A stretch of 64,000 nt of DNA from Gibbsiella quercinecans (GTDB lineage: Bacteria; Pseudomonadota; Gammaproteobacteria; Enterobacterales; Enterobacteriaceae): positions 3,472,001 to 3,536,000 of the forward strand of contig NZ_CP014136.1 of the NCBI RefSeq assembly GCF_002291425.1, written 5' to 3'. Of the stretch, positions 1 to 9,524 are shown in pieces. The position numbers and the translations under genes are program-made. Under the pieces are notes generated by a model that was not told the DNA's origin, did no database searches, and saw only the letters and a list, made by a program, of their open reading frames with translations. How positions within the stretch are numbered: position 1 is the first letter of the stretch; every line of letters starts with the position of its first letter.

Positions 1-1176
1 TGCCACTACCTGCGCGCCTGCCAGCTGGCCTAACGCCGTGAGCGTTTCCACCACGTAGTCTTTGCCGCTGTCGATCAGGGAACGGATCAGGCAACTGATC
101 TGCGCCTGATCTGCACTGGTGGTGACCACACCCAGGTTAAGCGAGGTTTCCACCACGCCTTTCACCACGTCGCTCATGCGAATAACGCCGTTCGGCGTGC
201 TGTTGAGCAACGCCAGGAAGCGTTGCTGGCACTCCGCTTGCAGTGGTTGCAGCTCGCTGGTGGTCGCCTCAAGCAGCAGGGTGATGTTTTTTTCTTTGGC
301 CGCCAGTTCGCTGCGCAGCAACGCCAGATACTCGTCGCATTGGGTTTGCAGCGCCGCCGCCTTATCGGCAGGAACGGCGATCACGGCAAAGGCTTCACGC
401 GGGATAGCATTGCGCAAGTTGCCGCCGTTCAGCTCCAGCACGCGCAGATCCAGCGTTGGCGCATGGGCGAACAGAAAACGCGCCAGCAGCTTGGTGGCAT
501 TGCCCAGGCCCAGATGGATTTCGGCGCCGGAGTGCCCGCCCTTCAGGCCCTTGAGGGTCAGCTTCAGGAGCTGGTAGCCCGCTGGCAGCGCTTCACGTTG
601 CAATGGCAAGGTGGTGATGGCGTCGATGCCGCCGGCGCAACCCATGTAGATTTCGCCTTCTTCTTCCGAATCGGTATTGATCAGGATTTCAGCCTGTAGC
701 CAGCCGGCCTGCAGGCCAAAGGCGCCGTCCATTCCCGCCTCTTCGGTCATGGTCAGCAGCACTTCCAGCGGGCCGTGCTCCACGCTGTCGTCGGCCAGCA
801 CCGCCAGCGCAGACGCCATGCCGATGCCGTTGTCTGCGCCCAGGGTGGTGCCGCGAGCCTTAACCCATTCGCCATCGATGTAGGGCTGGATCGGATCTTG
901 GGTGAAATCGTGCACGGTGTCGTTGTTTTTTTGCGGCACCATATCCAGGTGCGCCTGCAGGGCCACCGGTTTGCGGTTTTCCAACCCCGGTGTAGCGGGC
1001 TTACGCAGCAGGATATTGCCGACCCGATCGCGCTCTGCGTGCAGTTTTTTATCTTTGGCCCAGGCCAGGATGTGCGCCGCCAGGGCTTCTTCATGATAAG
1101 ACGGGTGTGGGATCGAGCAGATTTTGGCAAAAATGTCCCACAGCGGCTGTGGTGCAAGACGCGACAATTCAGACAC
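1..1176 (-). CDS. pepD: Aminoacyl-histidine dipeptidase (peptidase D), C-terminus beyond window
   Basis: Cytosolic metallo-dipeptidase that cleaves Xaa-His dipeptides such as carnosine. Reading the minus strand from 1176 gives an unbroken frame of about 392 codons, followed by the left window edge; the E. coli enzyme has 485 residues, so roughly the last 90 are missing here. I chose the GTG at 1176 because it is preceded by AGGAG and because the N-terminus (SELSRLAPQPLWDIF) matches E. coli PepD, which also starts with GTG. Metal-site motifs of the M20 family are visible (QAHLDMVPQK, TLGADNGIGMA, TEEAGMDGA). It is divergent from gpt, the E. coli arrangement. Confidence 0.95.
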   Translation of the reverse strand, partial: MSELSRLAPQPLWDIFAKICSIPHPSYHEEALAAHILAWAKDKKLHAERDRVGNILLRKPATPGLENRKPVALQAHLDMVPQKNNDTVHDFTQDPIQPYIDGEWVKARGTTLGADNGIGMASALAVLADDSVEHGPLEVLLTMTEEAGMDGAFGLQAGWLQAEILINTDSEEEGEIYMGCAGGIDAITTLPLQREALPAGYQLLKLTLKGLKGGHSGAEIHLGLGNATKLLARFLFAHAPTLDLRVLELNGGNLRNAIPREAFAVIAVPADKAAALQTQCDEYLALLRSELAAKEKNITLLLEATTSELQPLQAECQQRFLALLNSTPNGVIRMSDVVKGVVETSLNLGVVTTSADQAQISCLIRSLIDSGKDYVVETLTALGQLAGAQVVA

Positions 1177-1397
1177 GATAAGTCTCCTGTAACAGCTGTT
1201 CGGCGATGGAAGAACGTGCTGTGTGGTTAAAGGCCATGGATAACGGTGCGCTTGGGCACAATACGCAGAGAATATCACTTTCTTTCACCCGGCGCGCGCG
1301 CCGTATTGTGCGGTTTAAGCGCTTGATTCGCCGTGTTTCAACCGCCCGCCGGCGCATGGCGCAGCGGATGAAAACGCGCGGATGGCCACGGTTCATC

Positions 1398-1426
1398 TGG
1401 CATTCGGCGCGTTCACTCTCTATAAT
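1398..1426 (+). promoter_or_regulatory. Probable gpt promoter in the pepD-gpt intergenic region
   Basis: A perfect TATAAT lies at 1421-1426, about 67 bases upstream of the gpt start, with a weak -35 (TGGCAT) 17 bases before it. The rest of the 316-base gap (1177-1492) has no convincing gene; it must also hold the divergent pepD promoter, which I could not pin down. Confidence 0.5.
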
Positions 1427-1492
1427 CTCGCGCAACCTTTTTTCCCTTGATCACTGAGTAAGCCGCACCATTGCAGGCTGGGATACCCTTCT

Positions 1493-1951
1493 ATGAGTGA
1501 AAAATACGTTGTTACCTGGGACATGCTGCAAATGCAAGCCCGCAAATTGGCGCACCGCCTGCTGCCTGCCGACAAATGGACGGGGATTATCGCCGTCAGC
1601 CGCGGTGGCCTGGTGCCGGCCGCTCTGCTGGCGCGTGAACTGGGTATTCGCCATGTGGATACCGTTTGTATCTCCAGCTACGACCATGATAACCAGCGTG
1701 AAATGAAAGTGCTCAAACGTGCCGAAGGGGACGGTGAGGGCTTTATCGTAGTTGACGATCTGGTGGATACCGGCGGCACGGCGCAAGCTATCCGCGCGAT
1801 GTACCCGAAGGCGCACTTTGTGACCATCTTCGCCAAACCGGCCGGCCGGCCGCTGGTTGATGATTATGTGGTTGATATTCCACAGAATACCTGGATTGAA
1901 CAGCCATGGGATATGGGCGTGGCGTTTATTCCGCCGATCGGCGGGCGTTAA
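1493..1951 (+). CDS. gpt: Xanthine-guanine phosphoribosyltransferase
   Basis: Purine salvage enzyme that transfers the ribose-5-phosphate of PRPP to guanine, xanthine or hypoxanthine; tetrameric, cytosolic or membrane-associated. The 152-residue length equals that of E. coli Gpt. The PRPP-binding loop is seen as [14 protein letters not shown] (about residues 84-97) and the early SRGG motif at about 36-39. The start at 1493 gives the family N-terminus [12 protein letters not shown] 15-bp inverted repeat lies about 70 bases after the stop, then frsA follows in the same direction. Confidence 0.97.
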   Translation: MSEKYVVTWDMLQMQARKLAHRLLPADKWTGIIAVSRGGLVPAALLARELGIRHVDTVCISSYDHDNQREMKVLKRAEGDGEGFIVVDDLVDTGGTAQAIRAMYPKAHFVTIFAKPAGRPLVDDYVVDIPQNTWIEQPWDMGVAFIPPIGGR

Positions 1952-2020
1952 TTTCCCCCACCTCCTGCGGCCATGGCGCCTGACGGCGCCAGAACTACGT
2001 GGCCGAGGTAACCTCTGCCT

Positions 2021-2054
2021 ATGCCGCCCCTTTCCCCACGGAAAGGGGCGGCAT
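2021..2054 (+). terminator. Perfect 15-bp hairpin after gpt
   Basis: Arms at 2021-2035 and 2040-2054 are perfectly complementary (ATGCCGCCCCTTTCC and its reverse complement) with a CCAC loop. There is no long T-run after it (AATTCT), so it is either a weak terminator or an RNA-stabilising or processing element between gpt and frsA. Confidence 0.45.
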
Positions 2055-2204
2055 AATTCTGGCCATGCTTCACCCGATACCCGCACGGCAAATCCGCTTT
2101 GTTGAACAGTTATTTTGGTTTCTATCCCCAGAGTTAGGTACACTGCCCACAGATAATCAGGCCATTTTCTGTCTGTAGCCAGATGAACGGAGGCTGTTGT
2201 CATC

Positions 2205-3452
2205 ATGGTGCAAGCCAACCTGTCAGAGATTTTATTCAAACCTTCATTTAAACACCCTGAAACATCGACGCTGGTGCTGCGTTCGCACCATGCCGAAAAT
2301 GTGGATATGCACTCGGCGCTGGAGGGCGACAGTACCGGTAACTGGTACCGTATGCTCAACCGCTTGCTGTGGACCTGGCGCGGCGTTAGCCCGGTCGAGA
2401 TCACCGAAGTGCTGGCGCGGATTGCCGCCTCGCGGGCGGAACACAGCTATACCAATCTGCTGGATACCGTGGTGGGTTACCGCAACGGTAACTGGATCTA
2501 CGAGTGGGTGCACCAGGGGATGCAGTGGCAGCAGCAGGCCCAGGAACAACAGGATCCGTTGCTGGCCGGCAAATACTGGCTGAACGCCGCCAATTTCTAC
2601 AGCATTGCCGGGTATCCGCACCTGAAGGGGGATGAACTGGCCGAACAGGCCGAAGCGCTCTCCAACCGTGCCTATGAAGAGGCCGCGCTGCTGTTGCCTT
2701 ACCAGCTCAAAGAGTTGGAATTCAAAGTGGAAGGCGGCAGCCCGATTTCCGGCTTCCTGCATATGCCGGGCGACGATAAGGCGCCATACCCAACGCTATT
2801 GATGTGCGGCAGCCTGGACACCCTGCAAACCGACTATCACCGCCTGTTCCGTGACTACCTGGCGCCGCTTGGCATCGCCATGCTGACCATCGATATGCCT
2901 TCCATCGGTTCTTCCTGCAAATGGAAGTTAACGCAGGATTCCAGTTTCCTGCATCAGCAGGTGCTAAGGCAGTTGCCGGAAGTACCGTGGATCGATCATA
3001 CCCGTGTAGCGGCGCTTGGCTTCCGCTTCGGCGCCAACGTGGCGGTGCGCCTGGCCTATCTGGAGCCGCAGCGCCTGCGGGCCGTGGCGTGCCTTGGCCC
3101 GGTGGTGCATACGCTGCTGTGCGATGCGCAGTTCCAGCAGCACGTGCCGGAAATGTATATGGACGTATTGGCCAGCCGGATGGGCATGACCAATGCTTCT
3201 GACGACGTGCTGATGGTGGAACTGAATCGCTATTCGCTGAAGACGCAGGGCTTGCTGGGGCACCGTTGTCCAACGCCGATGCTGGCCGGCTATTGGGAAA
3301 ACGATCCGCTAAGCCCGAAAGAAGATGCGCAGCTTATTGCCAACTCGTCTTCGGATGGCAAGCTGCTGAACATCCCGAGCAAGCCGGTGTATCGCAGTTT
3401 TCATCAGGCGCTGCAGCAGACCAGCCGCTGGTTGAAAGAGAAAATGCGTTAA
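2205..3452 (+). CDS. frsA: FrsA, alpha/beta-hydrolase-fold protein (fermentation/respiration switch)
   Basis: A 415-residue homologue of E. coli FrsA (YafA), reported to bind unphosphorylated enzyme IIA-Glc and to shift metabolism between respiration and fermentation; its enzymatic activity is disputed. The N-terminal half is helical and the C-terminal half (from about residue 185) is the alpha/beta-hydrolase domain. The nucleophile elbow reads G-F-R-F-G (about residue 270) where an esterase would have G-x-S-x-G, so the catalytic serine is absent, as in other FrsA proteins. The start at 2205 matches the family N-terminus ([13 protein letters not shown]). Context gpt-frsA-crl-proBA is conserved. 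Confidence 0.93.
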   Translation: MVQANLSEILFKPSFKHPETSTLVLRSHHAENVDMHSALEGDSTGNWYRMLNRLLWTWRGVSPVEITEVLARIAASRAEHSYTNLLDTVVGYRNGNWIYEWVHQGMQWQQQAQEQQDPLLAGKYWLNAANFYSIAGYPHLKGDELAEQAEALSNRAYEEAALLLPYQLKELEFKVEGGSPISGFLHMPGDDKAPYPTLLMCGSLDTLQTDYHRLFRDYLAPLGIAMLTIDMPSIGSSCKWKLTQDSSFLHQQVLRQLPEVPWIDHTRVAALGFRFGANVAVRLAYLEPQRLRAVACLGPVVHTLLCDAQFQQHVPEMYMDVLASRMGMTNASDDVLMVELNRYSLKTQGLLGHRCPTPMLAGYWENDPLSPKEDAQLIANSSSDGKLLNIPSKPVYRSFHQALQQTSRWLKEKMR

Positions 3453-3512
3453 CTGGTTGCTAATTTTTAACATTTTGTTAAAAAGAATACTCGACATTGA
3501 GGAGGTTGATGT

Positions 3513-3914
3513 ATGACGTTACCGAGTGGCCACCCCAAAAGCAGACTGATGCAACGTTTTGCCAGCCTGGGGCCATACCTGCGGGAAGGGCAATGCAAGA
3601 ATGACCGTTTTTTCTTTGACTGTTTAGCCGTTTGCGTGAGCGCAAAGCCCGCGCCGGAAAAACGGGAGTTCTGGGGCTGGTGGATTGAGCTGCAGGCGGA
3701 AAAGGAACGTTTTACCTACGCTTATCAGTTTGGCCTGTACAATAAAGAAGGCGACTGGAAAGCGGAAAAAATCAAAGACGCCGAAGTGAAAGAGAAGCTG
3801 GAAACCACGCTGCGCGGTTTTCACCAACGGCTGGCCGAGCTGTTGGCGACCATGGAGCTGGCGCTGGAACCCGCCGATGATTTTGACGAACGACCGATAA
3901 AACTTTCCGCTTAG
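3513..3914 (+). CDS. crl: Crl, sigma-S activating protein
   Basis: Crl binds the stationary-phase sigma factor RpoS and promotes its assembly with core RNA polymerase. The 133-residue length and the N-terminus [12 protein letters not shown] match E. coli Crl. The conserved core [10 protein letters not shown], the EFWGWW segment and the acidic C-terminal LEPADDF are all present. The start is preceded by GAGGAGGT. It lies alone between frsA and proB. Confidence 0.96.
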   Translation: MTLPSGHPKSRLMQRFASLGPYLREGQCKNDRFFFDCLAVCVSAKPAPEKREFWGWWIELQAEKERFTYAYQFGLYNKEGDWKAEKIKDAEVKEKLETTLRGFHQRLAELLATMELALEPADDFDERPIKLSA

Positions 3915-4032
3915 ATCAATTTGGCTGCACAATTGGTCGGATTTCGCGTTGTGCCTGTTGGCATAACGCGTCTCTCCTGTTACAACGTCTTTTGCATTCC
4001 TTTCTTTGTTTAAATCTAACGGCAGAAATATT

Positions 4033-5136
4033 ATGAATGGCAGCCAGACATTGGTTGTGAAGTTGGGCACTAGCGTGTTGACCGGTGGATCGTTGCGCTT
4101 GAACCGCGCTCACATCGTTGAACTTGTGCGCCAGTGTGCGCAGCAACACGCCGCGGGCCACCGCATTGTTATCGTGACTTCCGGCGCGATCGCCGCCGGG
4201 CGTGAGCATTTGGGCTACCCCGAGTTGCCCGCCACCATCGCTTCCAAGCAACTGCTGGCGGCGGTGGGGCAGAGCCGGCTGATCCAACTGTGGGAACAGC
4301 TGTTTTCAATTTATGGTATCCACATCGGCCAGATGCTGCTGACGCGCGCCGATCTGGAAGATCGCGAACGTTTCCTCTATGCGCGCGATACCATGAGCGC
4401 GCTGTTGGATAACCGTATCGTGCCGGTGATCAACGAGAACGACGCGGTGGCAACCGCCGAAATTAAGGTTGGCGATAACGATAACCTTTCTGCGCTGGCG
4501 GCGATCCTCGCCGGGGCGGATAAACTGCTGCTGCTGACCGATCAGCAGGGCCTGTTCACGGCCGATCCGCGCCAAGATCCGCAAGCCGAGCTGATCCGTG
4601 AAGTGCACGGCGTTGATGATGCCCTGCGCGCGATCGCTGGCGACAGCGTTTCCGGCCTGGGCACCGGCGGCATGGGCACCAAGCTGCAGGCGGCTGACGT
4701 TGCTTGCCGTGCCGGCATCGACGTGATTATCGCGGCCGGTGGCAAGCCGGGGGTGATCGCCGATGTGATCGCCGGCACTCCGGTGGGCACCCGTTTCCAC
4801 GCACAGGAAACCCCGCTGGAAAACCGCAAGCGCTGGATCTTCGGCGCGCCGCCGGCCGGTGAGATCACCGTGGACGACGGTGCGGTTGACGCGATTGTGG
4901 CGCGCGGCAGTTCGTTGCTGCCGAAAGGCATCCGCGAGGTGCGTGGGGATTTCTCCCGTGGTGAAGTGATCCGCATCCGCAGCCTGGCCGGGCGCGATCT
5001 GGCACATGGCGTTAGCCGTTATAACAGTGATGCTATGCGCATGATTGCCGGCCATCACTCGCAGGAGATCAACGAGATCCTCGGTTATGAATACGGCCCG
5101 GTGGCCGTCCACCGCGACGATATGATTGTAAGTTAA
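4033..5136 (+). CDS. proB: Glutamate 5-kinase
   Basis: First enzyme of proline synthesis: phosphorylates glutamate to gamma-glutamyl phosphate, which ProA reduces. The 367 residues match E. coli ProB. The amino-acid-kinase domain begins [10 protein letters not shown] (about 8-17), with the active-site loop INENDAVA and GDNDNLSA; the last about 90 residues form the PUA domain. I chose ATG 4033 rather than an upstream in-frame start (4006) because it matches the family N-terminus. proA follows after only 9 bases, so the two are an operon. Confidence 0.96.
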   Translation: MNGSQTLVVKLGTSVLTGGSLRLNRAHIVELVRQCAQQHAAGHRIVIVTSGAIAAGREHLGYPELPATIASKQLLAAVGQSRLIQLWEQLFSIYGIHIGQMLLTRADLEDRERFLYARDTMSALLDNRIVPVINENDAVATAEIKVGDNDNLSALAAILAGADKLLLLTDQQGLFTADPRQDPQAELIREVHGVDDALRAIAGDSVSGLGTGGMGTKLQAADVACRAGIDVIIAAGGKPGVIADVIAGTPVGTRFHAQETPLENRKRWIFGAPPAGEITVDDGAVDAIVARGSSLLPKGIREVRGDFSRGEVIRIRSLAGRDLAHGVSRYNSDAMRMIAGHHSQEINEILGYEYGPVAVHRDDMIVS

Positions 5137-5145
5137 GGAGTATGC

Positions 5146-6399
5146 ATGCTTGAGCAGATGGGGAAGGCCGCGAAGCAGGCCTCCTGGCAGTTGGCGGTGC
5201 TGAGCACGGCAGAGAAAAACCGGGTGTTGGCGGTGATGGCGGACATGCTGGAAGCCCATAGCGACACGATTTTGCAGGCTAACGAGCAGGATATGGCGCA
5301 GGCGCGTGCGGCGGGGATGAGCGATGCGTTGCTGGACCGCCTGTTGCTGACGCCTGAGCGCCTGACGGCCATTGCCAACGATGTGCGCCAGGTGTGCCGC
5401 CTGAGCGATCCGGTTGGGCACGTATTGGACGGCAGCCTGCTGGACAACGGCCTGAAGCTGGAACGCCGCCGCGTGCCGCTGGGCGTGATTGGCGTGATTT
5501 ATGAAGCGCGCCCCAACGTGACTATCGATGTGGCCAGCCTGTGCCTGAAAACCGGCAACGCGGTGATCCTGCGCGGCGGCAAAGAAACTTTCCATACCAA
5601 CCAGGCGACGGTGAAAGTGATCCAGTTGGCGCTGGAGCAGTGCGGCCTGCCGGCGGCGGCAGTGCAGGCGATTGAAAGCCCGGATCGTGCGTTGGTGGCG
5701 GAGCTGCTGCGTATGGATCGCTATATCGACATGCTGATCCCACGCGGCGGCGCCGGCCTGCACAAGCTGTGCCGCGAACAGTCGACCATCCCGGTCATTA
5801 CCGGCGGCATCGGCGTTTGCCATATCTATGTGGACGACAGCGTAGATGATGAAAAAGCGCTGGCGGTGATAGAAAACGCCAAAATCCAGCGCCCAAGCGC
5901 CTGTAACTCTGTCGAGACCTTGTTGGTTAACCGCGCCATTGCCGGCCGCTTCCTGCCTGCGCTGAGCGCGCGGATGGCCGAATTGGGCGTGACGCTGCAT
6001 GCCAGCGAAGAGGCGTTGGCGCTGCTGGAGCAGGGCCCGGCGAAGGTGGTGCCGGTGGCCGCAGCGGATTACGAAGACGAATGGCTTTCGCTGGATTTGA
6101 ATGTGGCGCTGGTGGCGGATATCGATCAGGCTATCGACCATATTCGCACCCATGGCACCAACCACTCCGATGCCATCCTGACGCGCTCCATGCGCAATGC
6201 CGAGCATTTTGTGCGTGCAGTGGATTCTTCCGCCGTGTACGTTAACGCCAGCACCCGTTTCACCGATGGCGGCCAGTTCGGCCTGGGGGCGGAAGTGGCG
6301 GTCAGCACCCAGAAACTGCATGCGCGCGGCCCCATGGGGTTGGATGCGCTAACCACCTATAAATGGATTGGTTACGGCGACGATCTGGTGCGCCGCTAA
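5146..6399 (+). CDS. proA: Gamma-glutamyl phosphate reductase
   Basis: NADPH-dependent reductase giving glutamate-5-semialdehyde, the second step of proline synthesis. The 417 residues equal the E. coli length. The aldehyde-dehydrogenase-type catalytic cysteine lies in [10 protein letters not shown] (about residues 250-259), with the cofactor-domain motif [11 protein letters not shown]. Start preceded by AAGGAG. A clear intrinsic terminator follows, then tRNA-Thr, the E. coli proBA-thrW order. ProC, the last enzyme of the pathway, is encoded at 24955-25776. Confidence 0.97.
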   Translation: MLEQMGKAAKQASWQLAVLSTAEKNRVLAVMADMLEAHSDTILQANEQDMAQARAAGMSDALLDRLLLTPERLTAIANDVRQVCRLSDPVGHVLDGSLLDNGLKLERRRVPLGVIGVIYEARPNVTIDVASLCLKTGNAVILRGGKETFHTNQATVKVIQLALEQCGLPAAAVQAIESPDRALVAELLRMDRYIDMLIPRGGAGLHKLCREQSTIPVITGGIGVCHIYVDDSVDDEKALAVIENAKIQRPSACNSVETLLVNRAIAGRFLPALSARMAELGVTLHASEEALALLEQGPAKVVPVAAADYEDEWLSLDLNVALVADIDQAIDHIRTHGTNHSDAILTRSMRNAEHFVRAVDSSAVYVNASTRFTDGGQFGLGAEVAVSTQKLHARGPMGLDALTTYKWIGYGDDLVRR

Positions 6400-6429
6400 A
6401 TCTGGCGCTGTTGACCCCAGCAACACCGA

Positions 6430-6458
6430 AAAGCGCAGCAAGGCTGCGCTTTATTTTT
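6430..6458 (+). terminator. Intrinsic terminator of proBA
   Basis: A 10-bp stem (AAAGCGCAGC / GCTGCGCTTT) with a 3-base loop, followed by a T-rich run (ATTTTT). Confidence 0.85.
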
Positions 6459-6532
6459 GCGTATTTTATCTGCGAATCAGACCACAAAACGTGTACGGTT
6501 GATGAGATTTTCAGCGGTTAGCACGCTGCCTC

Positions 6533-6561
6533 TTGACTCTGGGGGGGCTTTTGCATAAGTT
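6533..6561 (+). promoter_or_regulatory. Promoter of tRNA-Thr
   Basis: TTGACT at 6533-6538 and TAAGTT at 6556-6561 with an exact 17-base spacer, about 43 bases upstream of the mature tRNA 5' end. The spacer contains a run of seven G. Confidence 0.65.
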
Positions 6562-6603
6562 GTTCACCGCACGTTGGCATGCACTCAGCATTCCCGCCCC
6601 AAA

Positions 6604-6679
6604 GCCGATATAGCTCAGTTGGTAGAGCAGCGCATTCGTAATGCGAAGGTCGTAGGTTCGACTCCTATTATCGGCACCA
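6604..6679 (+). tRNA. thrW: tRNA-Thr (anticodon CGT)
   Basis: A 76-base cloverleaf beginning GCCGATATAGCTCAG with anticodon loop ATTCGTAAT (anticodon CGT), T-arm GGTTCGACTCC and encoded CCA at 6677-6679. It lies after proBA exactly as E. coli thrW does; that gene is the attachment site of the CP4-6 prophage. Here it marks the left border of an accessory region. I found no second copy of its 3' end in the window. Confidence 0.95.
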
Positions 6680-6848
6680 TCACGTAAAAATCCTTATAAA
6701 TCAATCTATTGTAGAGATTTTCTCTCTCAATGTACGATCTTTTTATCAGTGATTCTTTCAGTAACAGTTGCCGCTGTGGTTAATAGTGGCAATTGGGATG
6801 TTAACTCATAGCGGCGTGTCGTTTCCAGGCTCAAACACGTACAAAGTG

Positions 6849-7097
6849 TGAACAGTCGCATCGTTCCACCAACAACTTGAAGCCGATGACGTCGCCAGCG
6901 TCTCTAATCCTTTCCCAGAACCCTTGTCAATGTGGCTCGCGCTTCGTGCGGCGCTCTATGATGCAACACGTCGCGATGACGTTGCAGCGAATAAACAGGC
7001 GTTAATGTTGGGAAGACTAACCGGATCGGGAAAGAATCCGGCTCTGCCACGGTTTCAGCTACCGGATCACAACGGCTACCTGAGTAAGAAGCCATGA
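6849..7097 (+). pseudogene. Possible C-terminal gene fragment, phage-like, no start
   Basis: An open frame of about 80 codons runs from after a stop near 6848 to a TGA at 7095-7097 with plausible protein composition (SMWLALRAALYDATRRDD, ending NGYLSKKP) but no start codon or ribosome site. It could be the tail of a lost island gene. I do not recognise the family. I see nothing else in 6680-7335, apart from an out-of-frame reading that overlaps the next gene. Confidence 0.3.
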
Positions 7098-7335
7098 CAA
7101 GGCGTCATCATTCCCGCTAGGGGATCACATATGGCTCGGTCCTCCTTATGAAGGGACAAGGGCTAACAGCGATGTCGCTACGTTCCGCCTCTCCTTATGT
7201 GCCCAACACGGCACGTAATGGTCACCTATTGGGTGTCGAACCCGTTTTTCAGTGGCATTTTGCAGGTTTACTTCTCAGTGAGCTTTTTCATAGCTTACCT
7301 TTGTGGTCCCCTGTGGGGCCGATATGGAGGCAATC

Positions 7336-7488
7336 ATGGCAAAAAATACAGCAGCGACCAAACGCAACAATCGTAAGATCCACGCTCGTAAGTTCTTTGC
7401 TACACCGGAAGGTAAAGCTTGGCTTGAACGGAAGAAGGCAGAAGAGGCAGAGTTGAAAATGGTATCAGAGGCCAGAAAATATATCTGA
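7336..7488 (+). CDS. Small basic hypothetical protein (50 aa)
   Basis: The start at 7336 has a good ribosome site (GGAGG, 7 bases upstream). The protein is highly charged and lysine-rich (MAKNTAATKRNNRKIHARKF), continues as a probable amphipathic helix (ERKKAEEAEL) and ends SEARKYI. No family recognised; small basic proteins of this kind are common in prophages. A short GGGCC/GGCCC hairpin lies just after the gene near 7506-7525. Confidence 0.5.
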   Translation: MAKNTAATKRNNRKIHARKFFATPEGKAWLERKKAEEAELKMVSEARKYI

Positions 7489-7658
7489 TTATAGTCAATT
7501 GATTAGGGCCGATTTGGCCCTATCCTACCGATGTCACTGCTGAGGGAATAGATAATACGCCCACGATGATGAGCGACGGGTGTAACCATCGCTATGCTCA
7601 GAAACATTTCCAGACGCCAAAAATAAACTTGCAGTTTATCAATCACCATTGAGGTGAT

Positions 7659-8120
7659 ATGATGAAAACATCGTTTTTGACTATTCTGGCTTTTCATATT
7701 CGTGATCTCCGAGAAGCTCGGGGTATTACTCAAGCGGAGATCGCTGAAAAACTTGGAATGACAAGTGCAGGATGGGGAAAGGTAGAGAATGGCAAATCCT
7801 CTTTATTAGTTGAAAATTTAATGAAATTCTGCAAAGTTGCTGGTGTTGGTGCAAATGAGACAATTTTATTAGCAGAAAAATTAGCACGCGAATTATTGAA
7901 TAAAGTATGGGCGGTCTCATACTCCCCGCTTGAAGACGACAATCTTATAGACGGAAAAAATTTGGTTTCTGCTACTTCCTATAAAGTTGACTCTGTAATG
8001 CGAAAAATTATAGAGAAAGAAATGGGAAATATCATAGATACTGATTTCCATAGCAACATAATGAAGTATGCATCTGTTTATGCGTCATTTATCAATGTGA
8101 TTCCAACTAAATTTAAATAG
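7659..8120 (+). CDS. Xre-family helix-turn-helix regulator
   Basis: A 153-residue protein whose N-terminal third is a Cro/C1-type HTH (REARGITQAEIAEKLGM, then SAGWGKVENGKSS, about residues 20-55); the rest has no domain I recognise. The start follows GAGGTGAT; ATG 7662 is an equally possible start. It is AT-rich compared with the flanking core genes, which suggests transfer. Only 14 bases separate it from the downstream YaaW-like gene, so the two are probably co-transcribed and end at the same terminator (8926-8950). Confidence 0.75.
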   Translation: MMKTSFLTILAFHIRDLREARGITQAEIAEKLGMTSAGWGKVENGKSSLLVENLMKFCKVAGVGANETILLAEKLARELLNKVWAVSYSPLEDDNLIDGKNLVSATSYKVDSVMRKIIEKEMGNIIDTDFHSNIMKYASVYASFINVIPTKFK

Positions 8121-8134
8121 CTACGGAGTGGTGT

Positions 8135-8887
8135 ATGGCTTATCGTGATGATGTTGATTTAGAGTTTCTTTCACAATGTTCAGATGAAGATCTTAACGAT
8201 CTTGTGCAATGTCTTATCTATGACAAAGACGGCGAAACCCGCTGGACAGAAGAGCTTTCAACGACTGAGGCATACAAAAAGTATGCACCCAAACACAGCA
8301 TGTATTGGAAGGAGATTGCAGCGGAAATACAATGCTTTGGTGGTAATACATTTGCCACCCTTGTGAGAGGTGGAAAGGGTGTATTGTATAAGGAAGTTTT
8401 GTGTGATGTCTGCGATAAACTTAAAGTAAATTATAATAAAAAATCTTCTATTGATTTGATTGAATCAAATTTACTAATGACTATCATGACGAAAGCATTA
8501 GAATCTATGTCTCAAGATGAAATTAAAGAATTAGGTGAGAGTCTTGGAGTTAAAAATGTTTCTGGTTTAACAGCGAAGACATTAACCGCAGGCTTTCAAG
8601 CTATATTCCGGGCCGGTGGTTTTAAATCTTATCAATTAACTGCAATTATAGTTAACCAAGTCTTGAAAGCTCTTATTGGCAGAGGTTTGAGCTTTGCAGC
8701 TACTGGAACAATGATGAGAACATTATCGATACTTACAGGCCCAATAGGGTGGGGTATTACAGGTCTTTGGACAGCAATTGATATCGGAAGTACTGCGTAC
8801 CGCGTTACTATTCCTGCTGTATTACAGGTGGCATTTTTACGTTCGAAAATCGCAAATAGTATTTCTGACGAGATCACCTTCGATTAA
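8135..8887 (+). CDS. YaaW-like (UPF0174/DUF3944 N-terminus) protein
   Basis: A 250-residue homologue of E. coli YaaW, function unknown. The N-terminal block (DDVDLEFLSQCSDEDLNDL, about 4-22) and the WKEIAAEIQCFGGNTFA block match the family, as does the C-terminal AYRVTIPAVLQVAFLR (about 225-240). The region 190-220 is hydrophobic and glycine-rich (GPIGWGITGLW) and may contact membrane. Start preceded by ACGGAG. Strongly AT-rich; paired with the Xre regulator upstream. Confidence 0.8.
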   Translation: MAYRDDVDLEFLSQCSDEDLNDLVQCLIYDKDGETRWTEELSTTEAYKKYAPKHSMYWKEIAAEIQCFGGNTFATLVRGGKGVLYKEVLCDVCDKLKVNYNKKSSIDLIESNLLMTIMTKALESMSQDEIKELGESLGVKNVSGLTAKTLTAGFQAIFRAGGFKSYQLTAIIVNQVLKALIGRGLSFAATGTMMRTLSILTGPIGWGITGLWTAIDIGSTAYRVTIPAVLQVAFLRSKIANSISDEITFD

Positions 8888-8925
8888 ATAATTAGCGTTT
8901 AAATTATTATTTTTAATAAATAAAA

Positions 8926-8950
8926 GACCATCTTGAAAGATGGCCTTTTC
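8926..8950 (+). terminator. Intrinsic terminator after the yaaW-like gene
   Basis: CCATCTT/AAGATGG stem at 8928-8943 followed by CCTTTT, preceded on the other side by AAAA; probably works in both directions. Confidence 0.7.
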
Positions 8951-9057
8951 ACATATTTGCATTTATTTAGATGAACATTTCGGCGAATACATCAGCCCGA
9001 TGTTGCTGAGATTGAAAGTCTGTGATGAAATGATCTTAGAAGTACCATTTATCAAGA

Positions 9058-9183
9058 AGATACACACATAAAAAGGCGCTTCATCGTGGCGGTGTATATG
9101 TGAAGACATCGAACCGGAAGCTGTTCAGTGATGTTAGTTGGCTGCGCCGCTGTTGGTCGTGGCTGCTTTCCGTAATCATGTAA
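9058..9183 (+). repeat. Decayed phage-type segment, copy 1
   Basis: In one frame this stretch reads RYTHKKALHRGG then YVKTSNRKLFSDVSWLRR and ends at a TAA. A second, diverged copy of the same segment is at 11501-11701 (RHITIKCIIRG, YVTTSDGKTFSDVCWLRR). No start codon, so these are remnants. The rest of 8951-9260 holds no gene I can support. Confidence 0.5.
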
Positions 9184-9260
9184 GATTCCAGACGTTGATG
9201 CAGCATTTGTCCATAGGAAAGAACCGCGGAGGTAATGACAACTGACCATCGCCGTGGTCA

Positions 9261-9522
9261 TTGTTCCATGGCTTGAATAAAGAATTCAGTTTCACTCTGG
9301 ATGCAGCGGCAAGCGCTGATAATGCTTTATGCTCCAGATTCTGGACTGCGGAAGAAGATGCATTAAAGCAAGATTGGGGTGCTGAGTCGTCCATATGGAG
9401 CAACCCACCATATAGCCAAATTCCAGCATTTATAGAACATGGTCACCCTTAATAATCTGACTCTGGAAGAGTACCAATTAATGGTGGAAAACCCGGAAAT
9501 CTCAAAATGTGTCTGGGACTAA
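9261..9522 (+). pseudogene. Phage DNA N-6-adenine methyltransferase fragment
   Basis: 9261-9452 encodes FHGLNKEFSFTLDAAASADN, then ALCSRFWTAEEDALKQDW and IWSNPPYSQI, the N-terminal part of the phage Dam-type methylase family; NPPY is the catalytic motif (D/N-P-P-Y). The frame breaks after about 60 residues, whereas the family has 150-200. A second short frame (9442-9522) reads NLTLEEYQLMVENPEISK and stops at TAA; such a gene end often sits next to this methylase in prophages. Clear evidence of a lost prophage. Confidence 0.75.
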
Positions 9523-9524
9523 AA

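Noticed and set aside
1451..2404. 317-codon minus-strand frame opposite gpt and the start of frsA
   Set aside because: Overlaps two conserved genes and an intergenic hairpin; composition is not protein-like.
4306..6321. 671-codon minus-strand frame opposite proB-proA
   Set aside because: Same kind of antisense shadow; crosses a gene boundary and has no domain or ribosome site.
7148..7456. 102-codon frame overlapping the small basic gene at 7336
   Set aside because: Its second half is the out-of-frame reading of a gene with a good ribosome site; no family recognised.
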